A DNA stretch of 64,000 nt from Clostridia bacterium (GCA_017473085.1 JAFUNF010000011.1:47876-111875); one strand, 5' to 3'. Counted from the first letter of the stretch, positions 1-9,299 are shown. Made by a program: numbers and translations. The notes: generated from the letters alone by a model not told the origin.

Positions 1-141
1 AAGTTAGAGGCAGAGGAGCAAAAGAATGCTACTCCAGCAACAAAGGACGATTTTGACATAGCTGACATTATGGACGCTGAGGAAGTATTTGACGGCGGAG
101 ACGGGTTTATTATAGAAGGCGACGAGGGCGAAGAGGAATAA
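1..141 (+). CDS. C-terminal tail of an acidic protein, probably RNA polymerase omega subunit (partial)
   Basis: The window opens inside a gene; frame 1 reads 46 residues to a TAA at 139-141. The tail is strongly acidic, ending in a Glu/Asp cluster (EGDEGEEE). No catalytic motif is visible. In many Clostridia rpoZ, often with an acidic tail, lies directly before priA, with or without coaBC between them. The context and acidity therefore favour RpoZ, which helps assemble the polymerase core. This is inference from position, since the conserved N-terminal part is outside the window. Confidence 0.5.
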   Translation, partial: KLEAEEQKNATPATKDDFDIADIMDAEEVFDGGDGFIIEGDEGEEE

Positions 142-168
142 GCCTGAGCAAAAGGAAGGGAGAATGGT

Positions 169-2658
169 ATGTGCACTGAGTATATAAGGGTTCATATTCT
201 CGACGTGCCATATCAGGCAGATTGGGAGTACACCTATTTTGTACCCATTGATTTGAGAGGGGAAATAGAAAAGGGCTCCGCAGTTGTAGTTCCCTTTGGC
301 AAAGCAGATAGAAGATCAACTGCTGTCGTTACATCAACGGAGTCAGATGTGCCAAGCACATCTGTGAAATCGGTTATTTCTGTACTAAGTGGCTATTTTA
401 AGCTTAGTCAGGATATGCTTGAGCTATGTAGCTTTATGAAGCTTTATACCCTTTGTACCTTTGGCGAGGCAGTAAAATGTATTATTCCATCTGCCATAGT
501 TACAAAGACAACGGAAGCCTTTAGAATAAACGAGGAAAAAAAGCCATCTAAGGACCTTTCGCCTCTTTATGAGTTGATTAAGCAGAATCCTAACATTACT
601 TTTGATAAGCTCAAGAGCATGTGTCGGGATGCTTTGCCACAGCTGACAAGACTTTTAAGAGGTGGCTCAGTTATTAAGGAAACCTTAGTTGAGGAAAAGG
701 ACAAAAGTAAATATGAAACATTAGTATCCTTGTGTATGGACAGGGAAATAGTGGCTAAGGAAATTAATGGAGAAAAAAGCTTTAGAAGTAAAAAGCATCC
801 AGAGATATTAGCATTACTTTGTGAAAAGGGTACTCTTTCCGACAAGGAGATTTACGACGAGCTTGATGCTAATAAATCACACCTTGATGCACTTGAAAAA
901 AAGGGCTACATAAAAAGAGAAAAAATTGAGCTTTCAAGGGACCCCTACGCTGAAAGCAAAAAGCAAAAAAATGAAGAGCCAGTAACCCTTAGCCCATTAC
1001 AAACAGAGGCATTTAACACTCTCAAGGACCTTTATTATACAAGAGAGCCAAAGGGTGCCTTACTTTATGGTGTTACAGGTAGTGGTAAAACAAGCGTTAT
1101 CAAAAAAATGATTGACGAGGTAATTAAGGATAAAAGGGGCGTAATAATTCTTGTGCCTGAAATTTCCTTAACACCTCAAACCGTGTCAACCTTCTGTGGA
1201 TACTACGGTGAAAGAGTAGCAGTTATTCACTCCTCACTTTCCAAGGGAGAGAGGTTTGACACCTATAAAAAAATATACGATGGCGAGGCAGATATAGTAA
1301 TCGGCACTCGCTCAGCAATCTTTGCACCTGTTAAAAATTTAGGCTTAATTGTAATCGACGAGGAGCAGGAGCATACCTACAAATCAGACACAAACCCAAA
1401 ATATTTAGCTCACGATATAGCAAGATTCAGAGTAGCAAAATCAAAGGCACTTATGCTTTTAGCCTCGGCAACTCCCTCGCTGAATTCCTATTACAAGGCT
1501 ATGGAGGGTAAATATACCCTTGTAAAAATGATGTCAAGATACGGAGAGGCAACTCTTCCCGACGTTGTAATTACCGATATGCGTAAGGAAAAGGCAAAGG
1601 GAAATATGACTCCGTTTGGAACAAAGCTTGCCGACCTGCTTGATAAATCCTTAAAGGACGATAAGCAGGGTATTTTGTTCTTGAACAGACGAGGATACCA
1701 CTCCTCTGTTAGCTGTGGTGAATGTGGCAAGGCAATCGAGTGTCCAAATTGCTCCGTTGCAATGACCTACCACTCTTACAGAAAAATTGACGAAAATATA
1801 GACAGAGAAAATGCAAGCGAGGTAATGAGCAAGAGTGGTATTTTAAAATGTCACTACTGTGGTTATAGGACCAAGCTACCTGACAAGTGTAAGGAATGTG
1901 GCTTTGAGGAATTTGACTACGTAGGCTTTGGCACGCAAAAGGCGGAGTCAGAGCTTGCAAAGACCTTTGAGGGAGTTAAAACCCTTAGATTGGACGCAGA
2001 CACAACAGGTAGAAAGTCCTCTTACGAAAGAATTTTAGGCGACTTTAAAAATAAAAAGGCTGATATTTTAATAGGAACTCAAATGGTAACTAAGGGACAC
2101 AACTTCCCAAAGGTTACCGTTGTAGGCGTTTTAATGGCAGATACAATGCTTTATACAAGTGACTATCGTGCAAGCGAGCGTACCTTTTCGATGCTCACAC
2201 AGGTTATAGGAAGAGCAGGACGTGCAAAGGACCATGGTGTTGCGGTAATTCAAACCAATTCCCCTAACGACCAAGCAATTGTATTGTCTGCCAAGCAGGA
2301 CTACGATTCCTTTTATGAGAATGAAATACAAATAAGAAAGGCTTATGAATTTCCGCCCTTTTGCGATATAGCTATGCTAACAATGTCCTCAACAGACGAG
2401 AAGGCTCTTGACCAAGTGGGCAAATCGCTTATAAAGACACTTGAAAAGGAAATGCTCCCCTTAAATACAAGGGCAATAGCATACGGACCCTTTGAGGCAC
2501 CTGTATATAAAACACAAGGCAGATACAGAAAGAGAATAATAGTAAAATGTGTGCTCAATAATAAGCTTAGAGGAATTTTTTCTAACGTTTATATTGAGTA
2601 TATGAAGAAATACGACAAGGTTACCTTGTCAATAGATTTTAATCCGTCAAGCATTTGA
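169..2658 (+). CDS. priA: Primosomal replication restart helicase PriA
   Basis: 829 aa, the usual PriA length. PriA binds stalled forks and reloads the replicative helicase, using 3'-5' helicase activity. Visible parts: an N-terminal DNA-binding region, the Walker A motif GVTGSGKT at about 301-308, the DEEQEH Walker B/DEAH-like motif at about 397-402, and a Cys-rich zinc-binding insert between about 515 and 578 (CGECGKAIECPNC, then CHYCGY and CKECGF). The helicase C-lobe has the GTQMVTKGHNFP motif followed by QVIGRAGRA. It starts 27 bases after the preceding stop behind a purine-rich RBS and is the first complete gene of the housekeeping operon. Confidence 0.97.
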   Translation: MCTEYIRVHILDVPYQADWEYTYFVPIDLRGEIEKGSAVVVPFGKADRRSTAVVTSTESDVPSTSVKSVISVLSGYFKLSQDMLELCSFMKLYTLCTFGEAVKCIIPSAIVTKTTEAFRINEEKKPSKDLSPLYELIKQNPNITFDKLKSMCRDALPQLTRLLRGGSVIKETLVEEKDKSKYETLVSLCMDREIVAKEINGEKSFRSKKHPEILALLCEKGTLSDKEIYDELDANKSHLDALEKKGYIKREKIELSRDPYAESKKQKNEEPVTLSPLQTEAFNTLKDLYYTREPKGALLYGVTGSGKTSVIKKMIDEVIKDKRGVIILVPEISLTPQTVSTFCGYYGERVAVIHSSLSKGERFDTYKKIYDGEADIVIGTRSAIFAPVKNLGLIVIDEEQEHTYKSDTNPKYLAHDIARFRVAKSKALMLLASATPSLNSYYKAMEGKYTLVKMMSRYGEATLPDVVITDMRKEKAKGNMTPFGTKLADLLDKSLKDDKQGILFLNRRGYHSSVSCGECGKAIECPNCSVAMTYHSYRKIDENIDRENASEVMSKSGILKCHYCGYRTKLPDKCKECGFEEFDYVGFGTQKAESELAKTFEGVKTLRLDADTTGRKSSYERILGDFKNKKADILIGTQMVTKGHNFPKVTVVGVLMADTMLYTSDYRASERTFSMLTQVIGRAGRAKDHGVAVIQTNSPNDQAIVLSAKQDYDSFYENEIQIRKAYEFPPFCDIAMLTMSSTDEKALDQVGKSLIKTLEKEMLPLNTRAIAYGPFEAPVYKTQGRYRKRIIVKCVLNNKLRGIFSNVYIEYMKKYDKVTLSIDFNPSSI

Positions 2659-2680
2659 CGAAAATGTGAAAGGAATAAAT

Positions 2681-3127
2681 ATGGCTAAGTTAAGAATTTT
2701 AAATAAGCAAGACGACGAGGAAACTCTGAGAAAGGTAAGTCGTGAGGTTACCGAAATCACTCCAAGAATACACACTCTCCTTGATGATATGATAGAAACG
2801 ATGAGAGAGGCAGACGGTTGTGGTCTTGCAGCCGTGCAGGTTGGTGTTTTGCGTCGTGTAGTTGTTATAGAAACACCTGAGGGACTTTTTGAGTTTATCA
2901 ACCCACAAATTATTAAAAAGACAGGGGTACAGGTAGGCGAGGAGGGTTGTCTTTCACTACCTGGAGAGAGGGCGACTGTTAAGCGTCCAGCTTGCGTAAC
3001 TGTAAGAGCATTAAACAGAGATGGCGAGGAAATAGAGGTAACAGGCTATGACCTTTTGGCAAGAGCTATGTGCCACGAGCTTGACCACTTAGACGGAATA
3101 CTCTACATTGACAAGGCAGAAAAATAA
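2681..3127 (+). CDS. def: Peptide deformylase
   Basis: Removes the formyl group from the initiator Met of nascent proteins. All three metal-site motifs are present: GCGLAAVQVG (GxGLAAxQ), EGCLSLPG (EGCLS, metal Cys) and CHELDHLDG (HExDH, metal His and catalytic Glu). The ATG at 2681 is preferred (148 aa) because AAAGGA at 2669-2674 sits 6 bases before it; the in-frame GTG at 2666 lies upstream of that RBS. It lies just after priA and 12 bases before fmt, which adds the formyl group that Def removes. Confidence 0.96.
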   Translation: MAKLRILNKQDDEETLRKVSREVTEITPRIHTLLDDMIETMREADGCGLAAVQVGVLRRVVVIETPEGLFEFINPQIIKKTGVQVGEEGCLSLPGERATVKRPACVTVRALNRDGEEIEVTGYDLLARAMCHELDHLDGILYIDKAEK

Positions 3128-3139
3128 ACGGAGAAAATA

Positions 3140-4066
3140 ATGAAAATACTTTTTATGGGCACACCTGATTTTGCAAGGGATTGCCTAAAAGAAATATATG
3201 AAAGTGGCGAGGAAATTGTGGGTGTTGTAACCACAGAGGATAAGCCACGTGGCAGAGGAATGGTTTTGACCCCTACACCTGTAAAGCAATATGCAACCGA
3301 GGTGGGCCTTACTGTTTATCAGCCACAAACCCTTAAAAATGAAGCTTTTTTAGATACTCTAAACGAGCTAAAGCCAGAGCTTATTATAGTAGTAGCCTAT
3401 GGTAAGCTTTTGCCACCCTACGTGCTTGATTTTCCCAAGTATGGCTGTATAAATGCTCACGCCTCTATCCTTCCAAAATATAGAGGTGCTGCTCCTATTC
3501 AAAGGGCTATTATGGATGGCGAGAGTAAAACGGGCGTTAGCATAATGCAAATGGACGTAGGCTTAGATACAGGCGACGTAATTCTTGTTGAAGAGGTTGA
3601 CATTTTAGAAAACGATAACCTTGAAAATGTTTACGATAAGCTAACTGTGGCAGGATGCAAGGGACTTTTAAAGGCAATTAAATTGTTTAAGGAGAATAAA
3701 GCCACCTATACAAAGCAGGGAGATAGATTTACCTATGCCGAAAAAATAACTAAGGCTGATTGCTTAATAGACTTTGGTAAGGATGCTAAGATGGTCCACA
3801 ACCAAATAAGAGGACTTAGTCCAATGCCACTTGCCTTTACAAAAACACCTGATGGTAAGCTTTTAAAGGTAAGTCGCTCTCATATAGCAGATAAGGATAT
3901 AAATGGCGAGATAGGACAGGTAACCTGTCTTGAAAAATCAATTTTCGTAAAATGTAAGAATGGCACAATCGCACTTGACGAGGTTATTCCCGAGGGCAAG
4001 GGAAGAATGAGCGCTGAGTCCTACATTAACGGAAGAAAAATAAAATTAGGCGATATTTTAGGATAA
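3140..4066 (+). CDS. fmt: Methionyl-tRNA formyltransferase
   Basis: 308 aa, standard length. Transfers a formyl group from 10-formyl-tetrahydrofolate to Met-tRNA(fMet). The N-terminal Rossmann-type domain begins KILFMGTPDFA. The catalytic loop NAHASILPKYRGAAPI is at about 105-120, with Asn, His and a downstream Asp (MDVGLDTGD) forming the active site. The C-terminal OB-like domain binds tRNA. It is cotranscribed with def and rsmB (23-base gap to the preferred rsmB start). Confidence 0.97.
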   Translation: MKILFMGTPDFARDCLKEIYESGEEIVGVVTTEDKPRGRGMVLTPTPVKQYATEVGLTVYQPQTLKNEAFLDTLNELKPELIIVVAYGKLLPPYVLDFPKYGCINAHASILPKYRGAAPIQRAIMDGESKTGVSIMQMDVGLDTGDVILVEEVDILENDNLENVYDKLTVAGCKGLLKAIKLFKENKATYTKQGDRFTYAEKITKADCLIDFGKDAKMVHNQIRGLSPMPLAFTKTPDGKLLKVSRSHIADKDINGEIGQVTCLEKSIFVKCKNGTIALDEVIPEGKGRMSAESYINGRKIKLGDILG

Positions 4067-4089
4067 ATTGAAAAAAGGAGGGGATGTGT

Positions 4090-5391
4090 ATGAGTAATCC
4101 ACGTGAGTTAGCGTTAAAATCGCTTGTAAAATGGAGCGAAAGCAGTAGCTTTTCAAACATAGAGACAAACACAGTGTTAACAAGAAATACCTTGTCCGAG
4201 GCAGATGCATCCCTTTACTCAATGCTTTTTAAGGGAGTAATTGAAAAATGTATTTATCTTGATTATGCAATCAAGCAATACTCCAAAATACCAAATTCTA
4301 AAATAGACACAGAAACAAAAAACATACTTCGCCTTTCAATTTATCAGCTACTATTTTGTGATAGAATACCCGAATATTCAGCGGTAAACGAGGGCGTAAA
4401 TTTAGCTAAAAAAAGGTCTAAGGGCTTTGTAAATGGTCTTTTACGTAGCTTCTTAAGAGCAAATAAAAGAATTAAGCTTCCCAAAAATGAAGACGAAGCC
4501 TTTTGCGTGAAAAACTCAATTCCAAGCGATTTATTTGAGCTTTTTATAAAATCCTTTGATAAGGAAACAGCAAAGGAAATCTTAAGCTATGGAAACGAGA
4601 AAAAATATCTTTGCCTAAGAGTAAACACTCTAAAGGTAACTGAAAATATTATAGAAGAAAAGCTGAAAAACAGGGGATACGTGTCTGAAAAATCAACTCT
4701 TGCTAATGATATGCTTTTGTGTGATTGCCCTATTTCTGCCATCAAGGATTTAATTGATAATGGCGAAATATTTATTCAGGACGAATCCTCACGTATTGCC
4801 TCACAAATAGCTGATGCAAAAGAAGGACAAGCAATCATTGATACCTGTGCTTGCCCAGGTGGAAAAAGCTTTTCTATGGCAATAGATATGAAAAATCAAG
4901 GCAAGCTTTATTCCTACGACATACATAAAAACAAGCTTTCCTTAATCGAAAGGGGAGCTTTACGCTTAGGTATAGACATAATTAAAACAGGCGAGCAGGA
5001 CGCACGTGCGTTAATTGAAGAGCACAAGGGGGCTTTTGACAGGGTCCTATGTGATGTGCCTTGCTCAGGCTTAGGCATTATTTTTAAAAAGCCAGAAATA
5101 AAATACAAGTCTATTGAGGATATAAATAAATTGCCACAAATACAGCTTGATATTTTAAATAATGCATCAAAATATGTAAGGGTAGGTGGATATCTTATCT
5201 ATTCAACCTGTACCCTAAACAAAGAGGAAAATCAAGACAATATAGAAAAATTCCTTCTTGAAAACAGCGACTTTGTTGCTGAGAATTTCCAAGTTGGTAA
5301 TATAAATTCACAGGGGGGAGTGTACACGTTTTTGCCTCATAGAGATAAAACAGATGGCTTCTTTGTAGCAAAAATGCGTCGTGTAAAATAG
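4090..5391 (+). CDS. rsmB: 16S rRNA (cytosine-967-C5)-methyltransferase RsmB
   Basis: Makes m5C967 in 16S rRNA with SAM. The N-terminal 130 residues resemble a NusB-like RNA-binding domain; the C-terminal methyltransferase has the SAM loop DTCACPGGKS, the PCS motif DVPCSG with Cys about 325 and the TC motif STCTL with Cys about 374, the two cysteines of RNA m5C enzymes. The ATG at 4090 is chosen (433 aa) because AAGGAGG at 4075-4081 is 8 bases upstream; the ATG at 4084 would abut the RBS. rlmN follows after one base. Confidence 0.94.
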   Translation: MSNPRELALKSLVKWSESSSFSNIETNTVLTRNTLSEADASLYSMLFKGVIEKCIYLDYAIKQYSKIPNSKIDTETKNILRLSIYQLLFCDRIPEYSAVNEGVNLAKKRSKGFVNGLLRSFLRANKRIKLPKNEDEAFCVKNSIPSDLFELFIKSFDKETAKEILSYGNEKKYLCLRVNTLKVTENIIEEKLKNRGYVSEKSTLANDMLLCDCPISAIKDLIDNGEIFIQDESSRIASQIADAKEGQAIIDTCACPGGKSFSMAIDMKNQGKLYSYDIHKNKLSLIERGALRLGIDIIKTGEQDARALIEEHKGAFDRVLCDVPCSGLGIIFKKPEIKYKSIEDINKLPQIQLDILNNASKYVRVGGYLIYSTCTLNKEENQDNIEKFLLENSDFVAENFQVGNINSQGGVYTFLPHRDKTDGFFVAKMRRVK

Positions 5392-5392
5392 T

Positions 5393-6442
5393 ATGACACA
5401 AAGCCCTAAAATAGATATTTTGTCACTAAATCTCAAGGAGCTTGAGGAAAAGCTAATAGAAATGGGCGAGGCAAAATATCGTGCAAAACAAATTTATTCT
5501 TGGATAGTTAAGGGTGCTTGGGGAGAGGAAATGAAAAATATTCCAATTAGCTTAAGAGAAAAGCTTGACCAAGTGTTTGAATTTAGGCTTCCGAGAGTTA
5601 AAACAAGGTTAGTTTCTAAAATAGATGGTACTGTAAAGTATTTGTTTGAGCTAATTGATAAGGAATGTATTGAGTCCGTATTTATGAGATACGAGCACGG
5701 AAACACTCTTTGCATTTCCTCACAGGTTGGTTGCCGTATGGGATGTAAATTCTGTGCCTCAACTCTTGCAGGTAGAGTAAGGGATTTAACACCCTCTGAA
5801 ATGTTAGGACAAATTATCTCTGCCCAAAGGGATACAGGGGAAAGAATTTCTAATGTGGTTATGATGGGAATTGGCGAGCCACTTGACAATTACGACAACG
5901 TAATTAAGTTTTTAAGGCTTGTTAGTGACGAAAACAATCTTAACATTGGTTTAAGACATATTTCTCTTTCCACCTGTGGAATAGTAGATAAAATACAGAA
6001 GCTTTCTTGTGAGGGCTTGCCTGTAACTCTGTCTATTTCACTCCACGCATACGACAATTTGGTAAGGTCGGAGATTATGCCAATCAACAATAAATATTCA
6101 ATCGAAAAATTACTTGAGGCTTGTCAAATGTATTTTGAAAAAACAGGCAGAAGAATTTCCTTTGAATATACTCTTATAAATGGAAAAAACGACACTCCTG
6201 AGGGTGCAAGAGCACTTGCCAACCTACTTAAAAGATACATAAAATCAACACCTCATGTAAATCTTATTCCATTAAATGAGGTTAAGGAAACAAAGCTTTC
6301 AACATCGAAAAACGTAAACGTATTCAAAAATAAATTGCTGTCGCTGGGTGTTAATGCAACTGTTAGGCGTAGGCTTGGCTCTGATATTAATGCCTCGTGT
6401 GGTCAGCTAAGACGACAAGCGAAGGAGGGAGATAATCAATGA
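5393..6442 (+). CDS. rlmN: Dual-specificity 23S rRNA A2503/tRNA A37 C2-methyltransferase RlmN (radical SAM)
   Basis: 349 aa. Methylates C2 of A2503 in 23S rRNA and A37 of some tRNAs. The radical SAM cluster is C114-RMG-C118-KF-C121. Cys107 just before it and Cys336 in the C-terminal SCGQLR motif correspond to the two cysteines known in this family to resolve and carry the methyl intermediate. The glycine-rich motif MGIGEPLDN binds SAM. Its last four bases (ATGA) overlap the start of the phosphatase gene, which indicates translational coupling. Confidence 0.97.
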   Translation: MTQSPKIDILSLNLKELEEKLIEMGEAKYRAKQIYSWIVKGAWGEEMKNIPISLREKLDQVFEFRLPRVKTRLVSKIDGTVKYLFELIDKECIESVFMRYEHGNTLCISSQVGCRMGCKFCASTLAGRVRDLTPSEMLGQIISAQRDTGERISNVVMMGIGEPLDNYDNVIKFLRLVSDENNLNIGLRHISLSTCGIVDKIQKLSCEGLPVTLSISLHAYDNLVRSEIMPINNKYSIEKLLEACQMYFEKTGRRISFEYTLINGKNDTPEGARALANLLKRYIKSTPHVNLIPLNEVKETKLSTSKNVNVFKNKLLSLGVNATVRRRLGSDINASCGQLRRQAKEGDNQ

Positions 6443-7215
6443 TTTGTTCAGCAGACTCCAGTAAAGGACAAAAAAGAAGCACCAATCAAGATAGCTATGT
6501 GGTGCGAAAATATACAGAAAGAACCTATCTTGCCGTAGTATGTGATGGTATGGGTGGTGTCAAGGGTGGTGAGGAGGCATCACAAATTGCTTGTGAAGCT
6601 TTTATTGCAACCATTGATAAATGGATAACTCCTTATCTAAAGGATAGGACAAAGAAGATAGGAACAACAGAGGTTAAAAGAGCACTTGCAAGAGGTGCCG
6701 ACTTAGCAAACGAGCAGGTTTATCTAAGGGCAAAGCAGGACCCAAGCCTGAAGGGAATGGGTACAACCCTTGTTGGTGTGCTTATTCTTGAGCAAACTGC
6801 CTTCGTAATCAATATAGGCGATAGCCGTATGTATTACATAAAGGGCAATAGCATAAAGCAGGTAACTAAGGACCACTCCTATGTTCAATACTTAATTGAT
6901 ATAGGTCACATAGTTGAGGAAAGTGCAGCAAGCAATTCAAACAAGAATATAATTACAAGGGCAGTAGGTACTGAGGTCTCCTGCGACCCTGACATTTATA
7001 TGCAAAGATTAGATGCAGGTGCCTTTATCCTGCTATGCACTGATGGCCTTACAAATATGGTTGATAATGCAACTATATGTGATATAGTTGGAAATGACAG
7101 AGACCCAAAAAATCTTGATCAAGTAAAAATCGACTTAAAGGTTAGACGACTTATCGACACAGCAAACGAAAACGGTGGACTTGACAACATAACTGCCGTT
7201 TTAATAAGAATATAG
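6439..7215 (+). CDS. prpC: PP2C-family protein serine/threonine phosphatase (PrpC/Stp)
   Basis: 258 aa. Mn2+/Mg2+-dependent phosphatase that reverses the neighbouring kinase. PP2C motifs in order: an early D in TNQDSY, VCDGMGGVKGGE with metal aspartate, GTTLVG, NIGDSRMYYI, TKDHSYVQYL, LLCTDGLTNMV and GGLDNITAVLI with the C-terminal metal Asp. There is no signal peptide or TM segment, so it is cytoplasmic. It overlaps rlmN by 4 bases and is 16 bases from the kinase; the prpC-prkC pair is a hallmark Bacillota arrangement. Confidence 0.95.
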   Translation: MICSADSSKGQKRSTNQDSYVVRKYTERTYLAVVCDGMGGVKGGEEASQIACEAFIATIDKWITPYLKDRTKKIGTTEVKRALARGADLANEQVYLRAKQDPSLKGMGTTLVGVLILEQTAFVINIGDSRMYYIKGNSIKQVTKDHSYVQYLIDIGHIVEESAASNSNKNIITRAVGTEVSCDPDIYMQRLDAGAFILLCTDGLTNMVDNATICDIVGNDRDPKNLDQVKIDLKVRRLIDTANENGGLDNITAVLIRI

Positions 7216-7231
7216 GAGGGAGGACAAGACC

Positions 7232-8185
7232 ATGGATAAGAAGTTAGAAAAGTACGAAAAATACAAACAGCTTGAGGGTTCAGTCCTCGAGGATAGATAC
7301 GTTATCAAAAAGCTGATAGGTGTTGGTGGAATGGCAGTTGTTTTTCAAGCCAAGGACAAGCACCTGAATCATATGGATGTTGCTATTAAAATGCTTAAGG
7401 ACGATGTTGCACAGGACGAAACAGTTGTTAAACGCTTTAAGAATGAAGGAAGAGCGCAAACTATACTCAACCATCCAAACATTGTTCTGGTTCACGATGT
7501 TTCAGTTAAGGGCGAGGCTAAGTATATGGCAATGGAATACGTTGATGGTATTACTCTGAAAAGCTATCTTAACGCAAAAAATGAGCCACTTGAATTTGCA
7601 GAAATTATCAGCTATACGATCCAAATTTTAAGGGCGTTGGCAAAGGCACACGCAAGTGGAATTATACACAGAGACATTAAGCCACAAAACGTAATGGTAT
7701 TGCAAAACGGACAGGTTAAGGTAATGGACTTTGGTATTGCAAAGCTACCAAATGCCGAAACTATAACCGTAACAGACAAGGCAGTTGGCACAGTTTATTA
7801 TATGAGCCCAGAGCAGGCAAGTGGAAATAAGATTGATGCAAGAAGCGATATTTATTCACTGGGTGCTATGATGTACGAGCTTGCAACAGGTACAACTCCA
7901 TTTAAGGGCGAAACTCCATTTGCAGTTCTTGTTAAGCATATGACTGAGCCGCTTGTACCACCAAGAAATATAAATCCAAGTATTCCCGCAGGACTTGAGC
8001 AGATTATTATGTGTGCTATGAGCAAGGACCCAGCACAACGCTTCCAAAGTGCAAACGAAATGCTTAATTATGTACGTGCCCTAAAGGAAAATAAGAAGAC
8101 AAAGTTCGAGGAGCTTCCCTCAAATGGCTTTTGGAAGAATTTAGCTGGAAGACTTAAGAGAGTCTTTTCCAAAAAAGGCAAATAA
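7232..8185 (+). CDS. prkC: Hanks-type serine/threonine protein kinase, kinase domain only
   Basis: 317 aa. Kinase motifs are intact: glycine loop GVGGMAVVF, VAIKML Lys, HRDIKPQNVMV catalytic loop, DFGIAK, GTVYYMSPEQA activation/P+1 segment and DARSDIYSLG. The chain ends about 25 residues past the kinase fold with a basic tail (RLKRVFSKKGK). There is no TM helix and no PASTA repeat, whereas the usual PrkC is 550-700 aa with an extracellular PASTA array. Position between prpC and rsgA identifies it as the PrkC orthologue, but it must sense something other than extracellular muropeptides. GGAGGGAGG precedes the start. Confidence 0.93.
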   Translation: MDKKLEKYEKYKQLEGSVLEDRYVIKKLIGVGGMAVVFQAKDKHLNHMDVAIKMLKDDVAQDETVVKRFKNEGRAQTILNHPNIVLVHDVSVKGEAKYMAMEYVDGITLKSYLNAKNEPLEFAEIISYTIQILRALAKAHASGIIHRDIKPQNVMVLQNGQVKVMDFGIAKLPNAETITVTDKAVGTVYYMSPEQASGNKIDARSDIYSLGAMMYELATGTTPFKGETPFAVLVKHMTEPLVPPRNINPSIPAGLEQIIMCAMSKDPAQRFQSANEMLNYVRALKENKKTKFEELPSNGFWKNLAGRLKRVFSKKGK

Positions 8186-8201
8186 GAAGCGAAGGTAACT
8201 A

Positions 8202-9137
8202 ATGATAACGGGACTTGTAACTAAATGTCAGGGAGGACTTTATACTGTTTTACTTGACGAAAAAATAGAAGGCGAGGAAATAGTAACAGTAAGAGGCAGA
8301 GGTGCCTTTCGTCACGAAAAAATAGTTTTACTATCTGGAGACCGAGTAGAGCTTGAAAAAAATCCAGACGGAAGCTTTTTCTGTAAAGGAATACTTGAAA
8401 GAAAAAATGCACTTATAAGACCACCACTTGCAAATCTTGATTATATTTTTGTTGTAATCCCATGCAAAAAGCCAATGTCCTCCCTTGAGATTATTGACAA
8501 AATGATTGCAATAGCAGAGTATAACAAAATAGAGCCTGTAATTATCATTTCAAAGTCAGATATTGATGGGGACTTTGCAAAAAATATGTATAGCATTTAC
8601 AAAAATAGTGGCTTTAGTGTCTTTATTACCTCGTCACAAAGCAACGAGGGTGTTGAGGACATAATTAAATTCCTTGGGGAAATAACTAAGGAAAAAAGTC
8701 CAATTTGTGCCTTTGCAGGCGTTAGTGGTGCAGGCAAAAGCACACTGTTAAATGCACTTTTCCCAACGCTAAAGCTTGAAACTGGAGCCTTAAGCGAAAA
8801 GATTGAAAGAGGTAAAAATACCACAAGGACCACCGAGCTATTTGCCTTAAAGGAGCTTTTAAAAAATAAAAATGGTGGCTACTTAGCAGACACACCTGGC
8901 TTTTCACTTTTGGATTTTGAAAGGTTTGATTTCTTTTCATTAAGTGATTTACTTAGCACCTTTAGAGACCTGAATTCTGTATCTGAGCAATGCAAATATA
9001 CAAAATGCTCTCACACAAAGGAACAGGGCTGTGCAATTTTGCAAAGGGTGGAATCTGGCGAAATAGAAAAATCCAGACACCAAAGCTACGTAGCACTCTA
9101 CGAGGTATTGAAGAAGAAGCCTAACTGGAAAAAATAA
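8202..9137 (+). CDS. rsgA: Ribosome small subunit-dependent GTPase A
   Basis: 311 aa. Late 30S assembly GTPase. It has an N-terminal OB fold and then a circularly permuted G domain: G4 (IISKSD) comes before G1 (GVSGAGKST, about 173-181) and G3 (DTPGFS). The C-terminal zinc knuckle is CKYTKCSHTKEQGC, the family C-x4-C-x-H-x5-C pattern. It is the last gene of the + operon; a strong terminator follows 7 bases after the stop. Rpe and ThiN, which often follow in Bacilli, are absent, and spoVM comes next on the other strand. Confidence 0.96.
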   Translation: MITGLVTKCQGGLYTVLLDEKIEGEEIVTVRGRGAFRHEKIVLLSGDRVELEKNPDGSFFCKGILERKNALIRPPLANLDYIFVVIPCKKPMSSLEIIDKMIAIAEYNKIEPVIIISKSDIDGDFAKNMYSIYKNSGFSVFITSSQSNEGVEDIIKFLGEITKEKSPICAFAGVSGAGKSTLLNALFPTLKLETGALSEKIERGKNTTRTTELFALKELLKNKNGGYLADTPGFSLLDFERFDFFSLSDLLSTFRDLNSVSEQCKYTKCSHTKEQGCAILQRVESGEIEKSRHQSYVALYEVLKKKPNWKK

Positions 9138-9144
9138 AAAACTA

Positions 9145-9175
9145 AAAAAGCTTGCAAAAAAATTGCAAGCTTTTT
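9145..9175 (+). terminator. Rho-independent terminator of the priA-rsgA operon
   Basis: Perfect 13-bp stem (9145-9157 with 9163-9175), 5-base loop, A-rich on one side and T-rich on the other, so it can work in both directions: it ends the rsgA operon and also lies just past the spoVM stop on the minus strand. Confidence 0.9.
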
Positions 9176-9192
9176 CTATGTCATATTTAGCC

Positions 9193-9270
9193 CTATTTCT
9201 TAGATATTTTAAAAAGCTTTCTTAATAAAGGGGCTAAAAGCTTAGGCGACCTTACTATAACAATTTTCAT
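9193..9270 (-). CDS. spoVM: Stage V sporulation protein SpoVM
   Basis: A 25-codon gene: ATG at 9270, TAG at 9193-9195, RBS GGGAG 7 bases upstream. The peptide begins MKIVIVRSPKLL and continues as a basic amphipathic helix ending KISKK. Length, the N-terminal MK, Pro at position 9 followed by Lys10, and the alternation of hydrophobic and basic residues match the B. subtilis SpoVM pattern, the curvature-sensing peptide that marks the forespore membrane and anchors SpoIVA for coat assembly. In Bacillus spoVM also lies close downstream of the prpC-prkC-rsgA cluster, so synteny supports the call. It has terminators on both sides and so is a single-gene unit. Confidence 0.9.
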   Translation of the reverse strand: MKIVIVRSPKLLAPLLRKLFKISKK

Positions 9271-9299
9271 AAAATGCTCCCTTCAAAATCCTTACTACC

